A stretch of DNA of 64,000 nucleotides, from the NCBI GenBank assembly GCA_030141605.1, contig JAQGDQ010000412.1, positions 1 to 64,000 of the forward strand. Direction: 5' to 3'. Of the stretch, positions 1 to 10,221 are shown in pieces. The translations under genes were made by a program, and so were the position numbers. Position 1 is the stretch's first letter. Every line of letters begins with the position of its first letter. Under the pieces are notes generated by a model. That model was not told the DNA's origin, did no database searches, and saw nothing but the letters and a program-made list of their open reading frames with translations. Source of the DNA: Tubiluchus corallicola. Lineage: Eukaryota > Priapulida > Priapulimorpha > Priapulimorphida > Tubiluchidae.

Positions 1-48
1 CTTCAATCTGAAATAAGCAAAAAAAAATGAATTGTTATTTACGTCTCG

Positions 49-140
49 GTCAGCTAAGACCTTTTTAGCAATGTCAAGATTCTAACTGCACAGGATCTAG
101 AGTTCGAATCGCACGAGTTTCACGACGATCCGATCATTTG
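49..140 (+). repeat. tRNA-like SINE fragment
   Basis: A B-box-like GAGTTCGAATCGC at about 100-112 follows a CTAACTGCACAGGATC segment typical of tRNA-derived SINE heads. Copies sit at about 17940-18030 (minus, right arm) and 36325-36415 (plus, second locus), always in the intron between the microexon and the start exon. The A box is weak. Confidence 0.3.
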
Positions 141-1661
141 TTACAGAAATACAAGAGAAAAACCTACTGTGGACAGTGGACGAACAGACACACGGACAGT
201 AGGGTCATTTAAAATTTAAAAATTCAACAAGAAAATAGTCAAACTTACCAATTCAAATTCGCTTTTAAAGCTCGTATCTGAAAAACATAACAACTTTTAA
301 TTACATGCAATAAACGTTAACTTTCTTATAATTTTATAGCAGCTCTAATGTTAATATACAGGGTCAAAATAAGTAATAACGAATATGAAGGCTTGATGAA
401 GAAAGCTTGATAAACAAATAAACACTAGTAGTTAGCAATCTTAGAATGGAATGCTTAATCTGAAAAAAAATGTACACCAATATAATATCATAGTACTTCT
501 GGTGGTGGCAGTAGCAGTAAAAGTAGTATAAAATTTACATTTAAAAGTATGTACTTAATTTCTATCTTGGTAATATAAAATTTGAAAAAAGACAAAGTTT
601 GGACCTGAAAAAAATGACAATTTTTAATTACGTGCATTAAAAGTTAACTTTCTCATAATATTATACAGCTCCGATGTGAATCTACAGTCCTGCATTTAGC
701 GCAAGCTGTCTGCCAGTATTCAAAGTCAGTGGAAACTTTAATGACCTTGTGGCTAGTCAGAATGCGTACCCAAGGTTTCCTCAAAAGGCACACGTTTATA
801 GGTACGTGTACAACGAGTCATTATTCATTAATCATTCATCATTCAGTAGTCACTATTCATTTATTAACCGGGCTTTATGTTGTTTAACTTCGTTTGCGGA
901 GATCATTTATCTTGGTGGCAAATTTTCGTTTTTCTGGCAGACGTGTCACTGATAACGAAAAATACAAACAGATCAAGGGCTACTTAATTTCCTTACAAAA
1001 ATCAACACTTATCATAAACAGCCATTTGAGAGTTCAATCATAAACGCGTAATTTAAATATGAACAGCAACATTTTTAACTGTGCTGTTTTTTCTACAGCA
1101 TGAAGATTGGCTTCTTTATGACACTGAAAATTTATTTACCAGACTCAGTATGAAGCCAGCTGATAAAGCCATTTTTGATTCACAGGGTGGAAGTAAAAAT
1201 TTTAATAAAAAATCGTCAATCCGTAGATTTATAACTAGTTTTTCCTAAGTGACATGTTGAGCAGTTACTGTTGTAAATATTTATCTCTCGATTTTAACCA
1301 AAGACAGTCAAACAATAGAAATAGAATCATTTTTATTTCGCACACGTGAACAAACACGCTTCCGAGTTATTTGATCAGCGCATTTCAGCTGGTTAGAATA
1401 TTTCTACTACGCCGTTTCTTTTGCGACACCCTGTACAAGCGTTTCTGGGTCACTGGCTGTCGAATTTTTATTCATTTTTATTCCTAAGCGGCGTATTTTT
1501 CATGTAAAGAAGTAGAAGTGTGGTGAGAACGGTCAAAGCATACAGAGTCAAATATACAGAAATACCGAACTAATTATAAAGGACAAAAACCTGGCCGAAA
1601 TGCTACTACAACAGTAGCAATAAAAATTTGCGGTTCAGATGCGCCAAGCAAAATCATAAAC

Positions 1662-1795
1662 TCTTGAACTCTAAACGTCTACTGCTCATGCGCAGGAAAA
1701 CAGTTGTTTACATTCGAACATTTTTAAAGACTTGAGCTCTAAACGTCTACTGCTCATGCGCAGGAAAAACAGTTGTTTACATTCGAACATTTTTT
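1662..1795. repeat. Two-copy direct repeat of about 63 bp
   Basis: CTAAACGTCTACTGCTCATG and its surroundings occur twice in tandem, each with a TCATGCGCAGG element resembling half an NRF1 site. The mirror is near 16300-16415. Confidence 0.7.
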
Positions 1796-2560
1796 AGAAG
1801 ATAAATAATTTAAGCAAAGTTTTGGATGCAATTAAAAGAGCAAAAAGTACTAAATTGTTAGCAAATTTTCTTATCTTAACGGAAATAACAGTATAAGATG
1901 CAAAGAAAGAAATTGTAAAATTCGTATTAGTGGGTTAAAAATGGAATAAATTGTAGGCCTATTCATTTTTTTTTCGAAAATCAGCCTTAAATTTTACATG
2001 CAGTAGAGATGGGCGGATAGCTGATTTGCAGTCATGCGATTGCGGTGTCCGCATTTTTTATGCGAAATGCGGATGTATTCTTTGCAGGTATGCGGATTTT
2101 TAATGTCAAAAATTTGGGGATTTTACGCGAAATTTCAGCGCGCAAAAAACCACGCATAGAAAATTTCCGACGCAAAACATTCCTTGCAATTACAAATATT
2201 ATAACATTTTATGGTTTGTGGTGGGTGTGTTGGGTATGATATGTTGGGGCGGTATAGTAACATGCTGTGAGTAGTCGCTTACAAGCAAAATTGCATCACG
2301 TGGTCTGGCCTCTTAATTTATTATTTAATAGTGATTATAAATTCATACAGAAAACGGTTTTAACACAATAGGGCACGGGATTGGGTGACGCGGATCTTCA
2401 AATTTCAGTCAATCCGCGATTTGCGGATGCGGACGCGTCAGTTACGGACTTCGCAATTGAATTTGCAGAATTAGGCCCTATAATATTTAGAAACAAATTA
2501 AAATTGAAACTAAAAGCTTCCTGTAACAATTAGGGAATAATATATTATGAACAGCTACAT

Positions 2561-2723
2561 ATACATAATATGTATATATGTATACATGTATATACGTATA
2601 CATATCATACATATACACATTATACATATACACATTATACATATACACATTATACATATACATATACATATACATATACGTATACATATTATACATATAC
2701 ATATACGTATACATATTGATACA
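2561..2723. repeat. TA/CA-rich microsatellite
   Basis: Interleaved TATACATATACA-type units. The mirror at 15345-15510 has diverged in length and order, the largest difference between the arms. Reading frames here are repeat artefacts. Confidence 0.85.
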
Positions 2724-2982
2724 TATATATCTAAATATCTAAGAATTAGCAAAAAACTATAGCCGCATAGGTACATACTCACATAGCCGCACGTGTCTGC
2801 CATGTTGAAAATTAAAAAAAAACATTTTCTTACCTTATCATATCATTAATAATTATAAAGATCACTTAAGATATGCGCAATAATCAACAATACACAATAG
2901 AGAGAATAGACTCACTTAAACGCACAGAGAAAAATAAATTCATACAAGATATTAAATAATAAGATCGCACTATCGTACTTAC

Positions 2983-3032
2983 GTCGCTCAAAAACTAAGG
3001 AGACTGTATGTCAGTTGTCCAGGTCTTTTATA
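2983..3032 (-). promoter_or_regulatory. Mirror TATA promoter and leader exon
   Basis: The same promoter in the left arm, on the minus strand: the TATA box complement is at 3025-3032 and the donor complement ends at 2982. It fires toward the window's left edge, where a mirror zinc-finger gene would lie if the symmetry continues. Confidence 0.42.
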
Positions 3033-3274
3033 CCCGAAATGGTTTCGGACGGGTCTATTTTAACAAGAAAGGGTGGAGGCTTTGGCCAATCAGTGTTCTG
3101 AGAATTAGAAACGCGTTGTACAGCGTAATACAGTAGCCCAGTTGTAGGTCCAGTTAACATGAGTATTTCAGTACTTCAGGTATTTCAGTACTAAACAATC
3201 AACAACTATAGCTGTATGTATACGTGACTGTGGTATAGTCTATGTATTGATACGTTGATCATGGCCGCCAAGCA

Positions 3275-3279
<5 letters not shown>

Positions 3280-3318
<39 letters not shown>

Positions 3319-3338
3319 GACTCTCTCTTTCTCTCTCA

Positions 3339-3385
<47 letters not shown>

Positions 3386-3433
3386 TCTTCGTCTCTCTCT
3401 TTCTCTCTCCCTCCCCCCTCTCTCTTTCTCTCT
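3280..3433. repeat. (CT)n microsatellite
   Basis: Interrupted CT tract of about 150 bp, mirrored as (GA)n at 14630-14783 with a different length. Confidence 0.95.
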
Positions 3434-3534
3434 GTCTTTTATGCAACAACTTTACAACTGATAATGTAATAAATTCATGATTGTTATAAAATAAACTTAG
3501 TATTGTTAAATTTTGAAGCCAAACTCGGCTGAAG

Positions 3535-3625
3535 AAAAGTGTTGGGGTACAGCCTGCATTTGAACCATGAACTCTTTGTTTACAAGTCGACGCTGTGACC
3601 ACTACATTATTGCTGTCGCGAACGG
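3535..3625 (-). repeat. tRNA-like sequence in the palindrome arm
   Basis: On the minus strand TAGTGGTCACAGCG resembles an A box and ATGGTTCAAATGC a B box, with about 40 nt between them. The mirror is on the plus strand at about 14438-14530. No full cloverleaf or acceptor stem is evident, so it is a SINE head at most. Confidence 0.35.
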
Positions 3626-3756
3626 TGATCATGAGAGATGTGTATTTAATCTGTATAATTCATGAGAGATGTATAATGGACGTTTCCTGACAAGTTGCAA
3701 AGAAATGGCACCTATCTTCATGTGTCAAGACATTTTATTTACGTGGATATTTATTT

Positions 3757-3790
3757 ATGTATGTATGTATGTATGTATGTATGTATGTAT
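3757..3790. repeat. (TATG)n microsatellite
   Basis: About eight TATG units, mirrored at 14280-14312. Confidence 0.95.
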
Positions 3791-4117
3791 GATAAGCAGT
3801 ACTAGTAATGTAAGTAATGATGGTTCAAAAAACAAACGAGAAAATCATTAATCCTATACAAAGGAAGAAACAGTTGAAACTTAGGAGAAACACAGATAAT
3901 AATGCGCTGCACGCTGGCGCCACCTGTTACGAGCCAAGTCAAAGAAATGAATGTTTTTTATTTCAACGTATGCGTTACTGAGAACCAAAGAATAATCCTT
4001 AAGACAATATTTTGTTAGTTTGTGAGAAACATAAGGACCTCGCCATTTGCACGACACAAATAAACTATGGCTGTTAAACAAATAAACAAAAATAAATAAA
4101 TAAATACGTTCATAAAT

Positions 4118-4148
4118 AAACACACACACACACACACACACACACGCA

Positions 4149-4180
<32 letters not shown>

Positions 4181-4183
4181 CAT
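4118..4183. repeat. (CA)n microsatellite with CGCA core
   Basis: CACACA flanks a GCAC/CGCA core. The mirror at 13876-13948 differs in length. Confidence 0.95.
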
Positions 4184-4371
4184 ACACATGAGAAATTTGT
4201 ATACTTTTAAGTTATTCCATGTATTTTATTTGTCTATGTTTATTTATATTTTGTATAAAAAATATAGTAGAATCTAGTACGCTCACAAGGGTATGCAAAA
4301 AAGTTGTAAATAAAATATGTTCAGTGTTCACGCGGCAACTATGCGTTTGCAGATTTCAGTTTCATTTTGTA

Positions 4372-4790
4372 ACAATGCTTTAATGCTGCAATAATGCTTT
4401 AATGCTACAATTACGCTTTAATGCTGCAACAATGCTTTAATGCTGCAACAATGCTTTAATGCTGCAATTATGCTTTAAAGCTGCAACAATGCTTTAATTC
4501 TGCAATAATGCTTTAATGCTGCAACAATGCTTTAATTCTGCAATAATGCTTTAAAACGGCAACAATGCCTTAATGCTGCAACAACGCTTTAATTCTGCAA
4601 CAATGCTTTAATGCTGCAATAATGCTTTAATGCTGCAATAATGCTTTAATGCTGCAACAATGCTTTAATGCTGTAACAATGCTTTAATACTGCAATTATT
4701 CTTTAATTGGCATCAATGCTTTAATACTGCAATTATTCTTTAATTGGCATCAATGCTATAATGCTGCAATTATGCTTTAATGCAAATAAT
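4372..4790. repeat. 19-bp minisatellite array, left arm
   Basis: About 20 imperfect units of CAATGCTTTAATGCTGCAA. The mirror array is at 13262-13690, with unit-level differences. Confidence 0.92.
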
Positions 4791-5120
4791 ATTTTAAGGT
4801 TTGAACGCAAATAATTTTCAGCTGTTTTCTAAAACATTGTACAGTTTTCTTTTAAATTGAAGTTCTATGTACGTAAAATGCTCTCTTGTGTAAAGAAAGG
4901 AAGTAACTAAATAAAATCTTTATTATAAGCATTGCTTGTTACAAGAAACAAAATAGTGTTACATGAACAAAAGTTACAATAACACAATAATTATATACAT
5001 AAAATTTACAAATAATGAATATTAACAAACGAAATAACAAAATAGTGAATAAAACTATTGTGACATACGATACATACAGTACAAATAAAGAAATATTCTA
5101 TTATACTTCTCCCATACATA

Positions 5121-5150
5121 CAGGGCCGGATTATGACCTCTTGGGGCCCA
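5121..5150. repeat. Transposon-terminus-like motif
   Basis: CAGGGCCGGATTATGACC followed by TTGGGGCCC resembles the ends of common metazoan DNA-transposon remnants. The mirror is near 12895-12930. No opposite end was found, so this is only a resemblance. Confidence 0.2.
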
Positions 5151-7834
5151 TATTCTAATGAAATTATACGGAGCAATCCTCTAACTCGCCCGCAACTAAT
5201 CAAGTCTTCACTTTTTATTACCTGCACTTTTAATTTTTTACACGTACTGGTGTGTTTATATTGTACTAATGATGTACCAAGTATTCTGTACTTTTAGCTT
5301 TAAATTTACTCTCTGTACATTGTCGATATATTTTACGATGTTTTCAATAGTCATATAGGTCTCTCGACTTCGGTCCATAGACATTTTATAAATAAAAAAT
5401 AAAAAATCCCACGCAACGGCGTCCAGCGTACTAATAGTTTTTTTGCTATGTTTATGATGCACCGACCTTTTTCCAGGTGTTGTGATTGGTTTTAATTTCA
5501 CTCTGAATTCTGTACAGAGTCTCTATAGCAGGCGCTAATTACTAATGCCCATGTTGACTTTTTGTTTGACATGGTAACGAATAAACATTGTCTGCACAGG
5601 CTTCGAAGTAACTGAAGTTAGTTAGCAACACCAGCTATAAACTCGTGGATATATTAATTTTGCATACAATATGCTATTTTTCAATATCATTTATGCAGAT
5701 ACTGGAGCTCGTCTCCTCTTTGCAGCTTGTTGCTATGTCTCCAAATGCTCATTCTCACTATCGAGTACAGAGTTGACACTGCAGGTGTTTGTAATTTATA
5801 ACTATGATTGATAACATGATTGTACTTCATGGAAACAGTAACCACAATAAAGGAAATTATCATACGGGGCAACCATAACGATGGTGACAGTGACATAACC
5901 AACACTGTGGAGAATACGCTTCAACGTTCTGAGGGCTCGTAGGTAATAGTCCGGTTGTAAAGGCCACCAAATTTTGGTGAAACGGGGACTGATATAGCTA
6001 CCAAACATTCAGCGTATTGGACACTTTTATAAAATTTCGAACTTTGGAGGCTTATAACTCCAAAACGTTAGCAGACAGACACTTGGACATTGTTGGGGAT
6101 GAATAGGAACTCACAATTATACCACTTGGTAGTACGACTGACCCTGGAACACGTTGCCAAATGACCTCATCAGTACACCAGTAGGCGTTAAAGATCATCT
6201 ATCACTTTTCTAAAACTATCCGCCCTTTTGCTCCATTCCTCCCCACCCTCTGTAATTACTAATGTGTTCAAACTCATTAACAGGCTTCTACACAGCTGGA
6301 GGTGAGCAACTCCTGGGTCTGCAAGCACCTTTATTATTATATAAGTTAGATCATTCCATTGATGATGGCACCAACAGGTGCTATATATAAATATATTTTA
6401 TTTACAGTATAAATATATTTTATTTACAATTTTTTTGCATACCCTGGTGAGCGTACTAGATTCTACTATATTTTTTATACAAAATATAAATAAACATAGA
6501 CAACCAAAATACATGAAATAACTTAAAAGTATACAAATTTCTCATGCAAGTACAAAATTATCCAGCAGATGAAAGATTTTAATTTCAGTTGATAAAATGA
6601 ATACAAAGAAAAAATATAACACGAGAAACAAGCTAAAACTAAATCATTGAGTGTACAATCATGCAAGTTACAATGTCAATGTAAGCTGATAAGTTTGAAG
6701 AAAACACATAGAAGATTAAAGCATGTGAGAAGTTAACTTGTAAATTTCGAGAAAAATTCTTCAATGTAGAACATAATACCGTCTTTAAAACCACAAAGAG
6801 TTAAAGCTTCTCGAATAGTTTCAGGAAACTGATACCAAATTATCCAGTAAACAAAATAATTTGAAACTTAAATTCTGTTGATAAAATGAATATAAATTGA
6901 TTGAAAGAAAAAATAAAGTGTAAATAAACAAAGAGAAACCAAATCTCTGAATTATACAAACATTCATCATCGTCATCATTATCATTGTAAGCCTTTAAGT
7001 TTAACAAAAAACTCATCCTAAATTATAACACATGAGAATAAGAAATTAACTTGGAAATTTCCAGAAAAATTGCTCAGTGTATTATGTAAGACACCCTTTC
7101 TTAAAACTCACTACAGTTGATTTTCTCTAACAGTTTGAGGGAGCTGGTTGACGTAGTTTTGCTCTATAAACCTTGAAGCAAAGCTTATAGAAGTCATGAT
7201 TATTTTTGCAATTGCACAGCAGGAGCATATTCACGCCTTGGTATTATGAATTTAAAAAAATCTTAAAAATTAAAACTGTTTGATTGTAAAGAATAAAATT
7301 ATAATAGCATTTTTAAAAGTACATTAAAGAAAAATGAGATTGATTGATATAATTTTATAGTACGTTTTAGAAAAATGAAACTTATTATTTAAGTTTTCGG
7401 ATGTAGATTTCAGAAAAACGAAATCCATTTACTATATATTGAGATAAAATGCATAAGAATGAAATTCATTGTATATGTTACGTGATAAATGTGAAAAAAA
7501 TTAAATATCTCATTGTCTATCTCACTGAATTAATAGTTTATTTTTAAAAGTTTTCTGTGCACAATGGTGTAGTTAAGCAAATATTGATTATCAGTGCATG
7601 TGGAAAAAACACAAAGGTTTTAACACATTTTCAACACTGGAATATTTCCGCTTCCATATTTTCTAATTTTTTATGTATGTGTTTTATTACGTATGCATTT
7701 TATTAATGCATTTCCAGAGAGACGCAATTCGGTGACGGATTTAGTGAATATCATCTCACCATAAAAGCATAGAAATATCGCACTAGAATATTTAGTCTGT
7801 TTTATTTCAGTGGAGATAAAGCAGTGCATTGAGA

Positions 7835-8780
7835 ATGTCTGAGTTTATGAATATACTTTTCTTGTCCATTGTAGTGGCTGGTATCGGTATCGTAAGAGGT
7901 ATGTTTTTCTTTAGATAACTTATGTCTTTATTTACTTTTTTGTTTGTTTGTCAACCTGTTTTTTGCTTCTTTTTTATTTGTTTGCTTGCTTGCTTACTTG
8001 TATGTTTATCTGACTGTCTATCTGTGTCTCTTTTTTGTATGTCTGTCTGCCTACCTTTCTGTCTGTTTGCCTTTCTGTCTGTCCGCCTGTATGCCTGTCT
8101 ATCTGTCTGTCTGTTTGTCAATCTGTCTGCCTGCTGTCTTTTTGTTTGTTTATTTGCTTGTTTACTTTTTTGTTTGATTCTACATATCTGTCTGTCTGGC
8201 CGTGCGCTCGTCCGTCCATCTGTCTGTCTCTGTCTGCTACCCGTCTGATTGTTTGCTTGTTTACTTTTTCGATTGATTCCTTGCTCGCTTGCCATTTGCG
8301 TTTTTGTTTCTGCATAAGTTTCATTGACAAATTTAACAACATTCCACTGCCTTCGCATCGTTCATCTAAATGCAAAAAAATTGATGGCGTGAAACCAAAC
8401 GTCAAACCAAACGTGAAACCAAACGTGAAACCAAACGTCAAACCAAACGTCAAACCAAACGTGAAACCAAATGTGAAAAACAAACGTGAAACCAAACGTC
8501 AAATCAAACGTGAAACCAAATGTGAAAACCAAACGTCAAAAAACCAAACGTAAAAGCAAACGTGAGAACATAATATAAAAAATTAAAGTAAGTCCACGTA
8601 GCAGCAAGTATCTCGACAATTATGTAATGATATTGAACTGCAGGCGGTATCTTGCCGAAAAGGTCTAAAACAGCCCTGGTTGGTTCGTTATCAGCAGATG
8701 CAAGGCACAAGCAGTTTATAACTTCACTAACATCTATCCACGAAATAATAGAATGTCGTGTGAGAAATTACATGAAGTAG
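7835..8780 (+). CDS. Two-exon small secreted or membrane peptide, left copy
   Basis: Reconstructed as join(7835..7898, 8644..8780), 66 residues. Exon 1 encodes a hydrophobic leader (about residues 7-20, ILFLSIVVAGIGIV) after MSEFMN and ends in phase 1 at AGAG|gtatgt. Exon 2 follows a CTGCAG acceptor, stays open and stops with TAG. The leader suggests a signal peptide or single membrane anchor. Residues 27-28 are KR, a possible dibasic processing site, and there is one cysteine (59). An acceptor-like TTTATTTCAG at 7801-7810 suggests an upstream noncoding exon. The 745-nt intron holds CTGT-type microsatellites and a 12-bp array. No family is recognised. A GTGAGA within exon 2 near 8760 could be a donor, so the 3' end is less sure. 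The mirror copy is at 9269-10221. Confidence 0.5.
7925..8270. repeat. CTGT/TTTG microsatellite tract in the peptide gene intron
   Basis: Degenerate TGTCTGTCTGCC and TTTGTTTG units, mirrored at about 9780-10130. Long overlapping frames in several phases come from this composition. Confidence 0.9.
8389..8568. repeat. 12-bp array in the peptide gene intron, left
   Basis: GTGAAACCAAAC/GTCAAACCAAAC units in tandem. The 12-nt period gives a VKPN peptide repeat in frame, but the array lies inside an intron and lacks a gene context. The mirror is at about 9480-9662. Confidence 0.92.
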
Positions 8781-8921
8781 ATAAAAAATGACGAAATAGA
8801 GTTTACACCGTCGTGGATTAATCTAACTAGTCCAGTAAAAGAGCAGAGAAGGCCGATTTGTCGACAGGTCAGATCCATAACTTGGCTTCAACAGAAATTT
8901 ACATTTATGTGTTAAAAGGGC

Positions 8922-9127
8922 TTTCAGTACAATATTATCTGAACAAACATAATTAAGTGTGACGCAGTAATCCTTAATACCTATTTTAACCAATTAGGCT
9001 TTCAACTGGTTTGGTTCAAAATTAAAGCTTGGTTCTGTTCCACGTTTAATTGATTCATAAGGGTTCTGATCCAATTACCGGCACTGAAAATGGTGGACAA
9101 TATAAATTATTATGGTGCGTTCAGACA
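8922..9127. other. Asymmetric spacer at the palindrome centre
   Basis: 206 bp of unpaired AT-rich DNA between the arms, with no reading frame or known motif recognised. A spacer of this size makes the palindrome cloneable and stable. It also argues against a simple missed-hairpin sequencing artefact, which usually leaves little or no spacer. Confidence 0.85.
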
Positions 9128-9268
9128 GCCCTTTTAACACATAAATGTAAATTTCTGTTGAAGCCAAGTTATGGATCTGACCTGTCGACAAATCGGCCTT
9201 CTCTGCTCTTTTACTGGACTAGTTAGATTAATCCACGACGGTGTAAACTCTATTTCGTCATTTTTTAT

Positions 9269-10221
9269 CTACTTCATGTAATTTCTCACACGACATTCTA
9301 TTATTTCGTGGATAGATGTTAGTGAAGTTATAAACTGCTTGTGCCTTGCATCTGCTGATAACGAACCAACCAGGGCTGTTTTAGACCTTTTCGGCAAGAT
9401 ACCGCCTGCAGTTCAATATCATTACATAATTGTCGAGATACTTGCTGCTACGTGGACTTACTTTAATTTTTTATATTATGTTCTCACGTTTGCTTTTACG
9501 TTTGGTTTTTTGACGTTTGGTTTTCACATTTGGTTTCACGTTTGATTTGACATTTGGTTTCACCTTTGGTTTGAGGTTTGGTTTCACGTTTGGTTTGACG
9601 TTTGGTTTGACGTTTGGTTTGACGTTTGGTTTCACGTTTGGTTTGACGTTTGGTTTCACGCCATCAATTTTTTTGCATTTAGATGAACGATGCGAAGGCA
9701 GTGGAATGTTGTTAAATTTGTCAATGAAACTTATGCAGAAACAAAAACGCAAATGGCAAGCGAGCAAGGAATCAATCGAAAAAGTAAACAAGCAAACAAT
9801 CAGACGGGTAGCAGACAGAGACAGACAGATGGACGGACGAGCGCACGGCCAGACAGACAGATATGTAGAATCAAACAAAAAAGTAAACAAGCAAATAAAC
9901 AAACAAACAAACAAAAAGACAGCAGGCAGACAGATTGACAAACAGACAGACAGATAGACAGGCATACAGGCGGACAGACAGAAAGGCAAACAGACAGAAA
10001 GGTAGGCAGACAGACATACAAAAAAGAGACACAGATAGACAGTCAGATAAACATACAAGTAAGCAAGCAAGCAAACAAATAAAAAAGAAGCAAAAAACAG
10101 GTTGACAAACAAACAAAAAAGTAAATAAAGACATAAGTTATCTAAAGAAAAACATACCTCTTACGATACCGATACCAGCCACTACAATGGACAAGAAAAG
10201 TATATTCATAAACTCAGACAT
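9269..10221 (-). CDS. Two-exon small secreted or membrane peptide, right copy
   Basis: Minus-strand mirror of the gene at 7835-8780: exon 1 is complement(10158..10221), exon 2 complement(9269..9405). Both exons read identically to the left copy, with the same phase-1 junction, while flanking DNA in the arms shows substitutions. The two copies converge on the spacer, their stop codons about 490 bp apart. Intact splice sites and frame in both suggest either a very recent duplication, arm-to-arm gene conversion, or selection. No known domain is recognised beyond the hydrophobic leader. Confidence 0.5.
9480..9662. repeat. 12-bp array in the peptide gene intron, right
   Basis: Mirror of 8389-8568, with small differences in unit count and variants. 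Confidence 0.92.

Larger units (their letters stand above)
2..8921 (+). repeat. Left arm of an 18-kb palindrome
   Basis: This stretch is the reverse complement of 9128-18076. Every unusual landmark recurs in mirror order: the (CT)n tract at 3280-3433 against (GA)n at 14630-14783, the (TATG)n at 3757-3790 against 14280-14312, the (CA)n at 4118-4183 against 13876-13948, the 19-bp array, the CTGT-rich tract and the 12-bp array. Unique sequence is about 98-99% identical by eye, with scattered substitutions (for example an A/G difference near 7769) and larger length changes confined to microsatellites. Base 2 still pairs with 18076, while base 1 does not; one mismatch is too little to say whether the arm ends here or is cut by the window edge. 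Confidence 0.96.

Noticed and set aside
8389-8568. VKPN repeat protein
   Set aside because: 12-bp array within the intron of the small peptide gene; frame continuity follows from the period.
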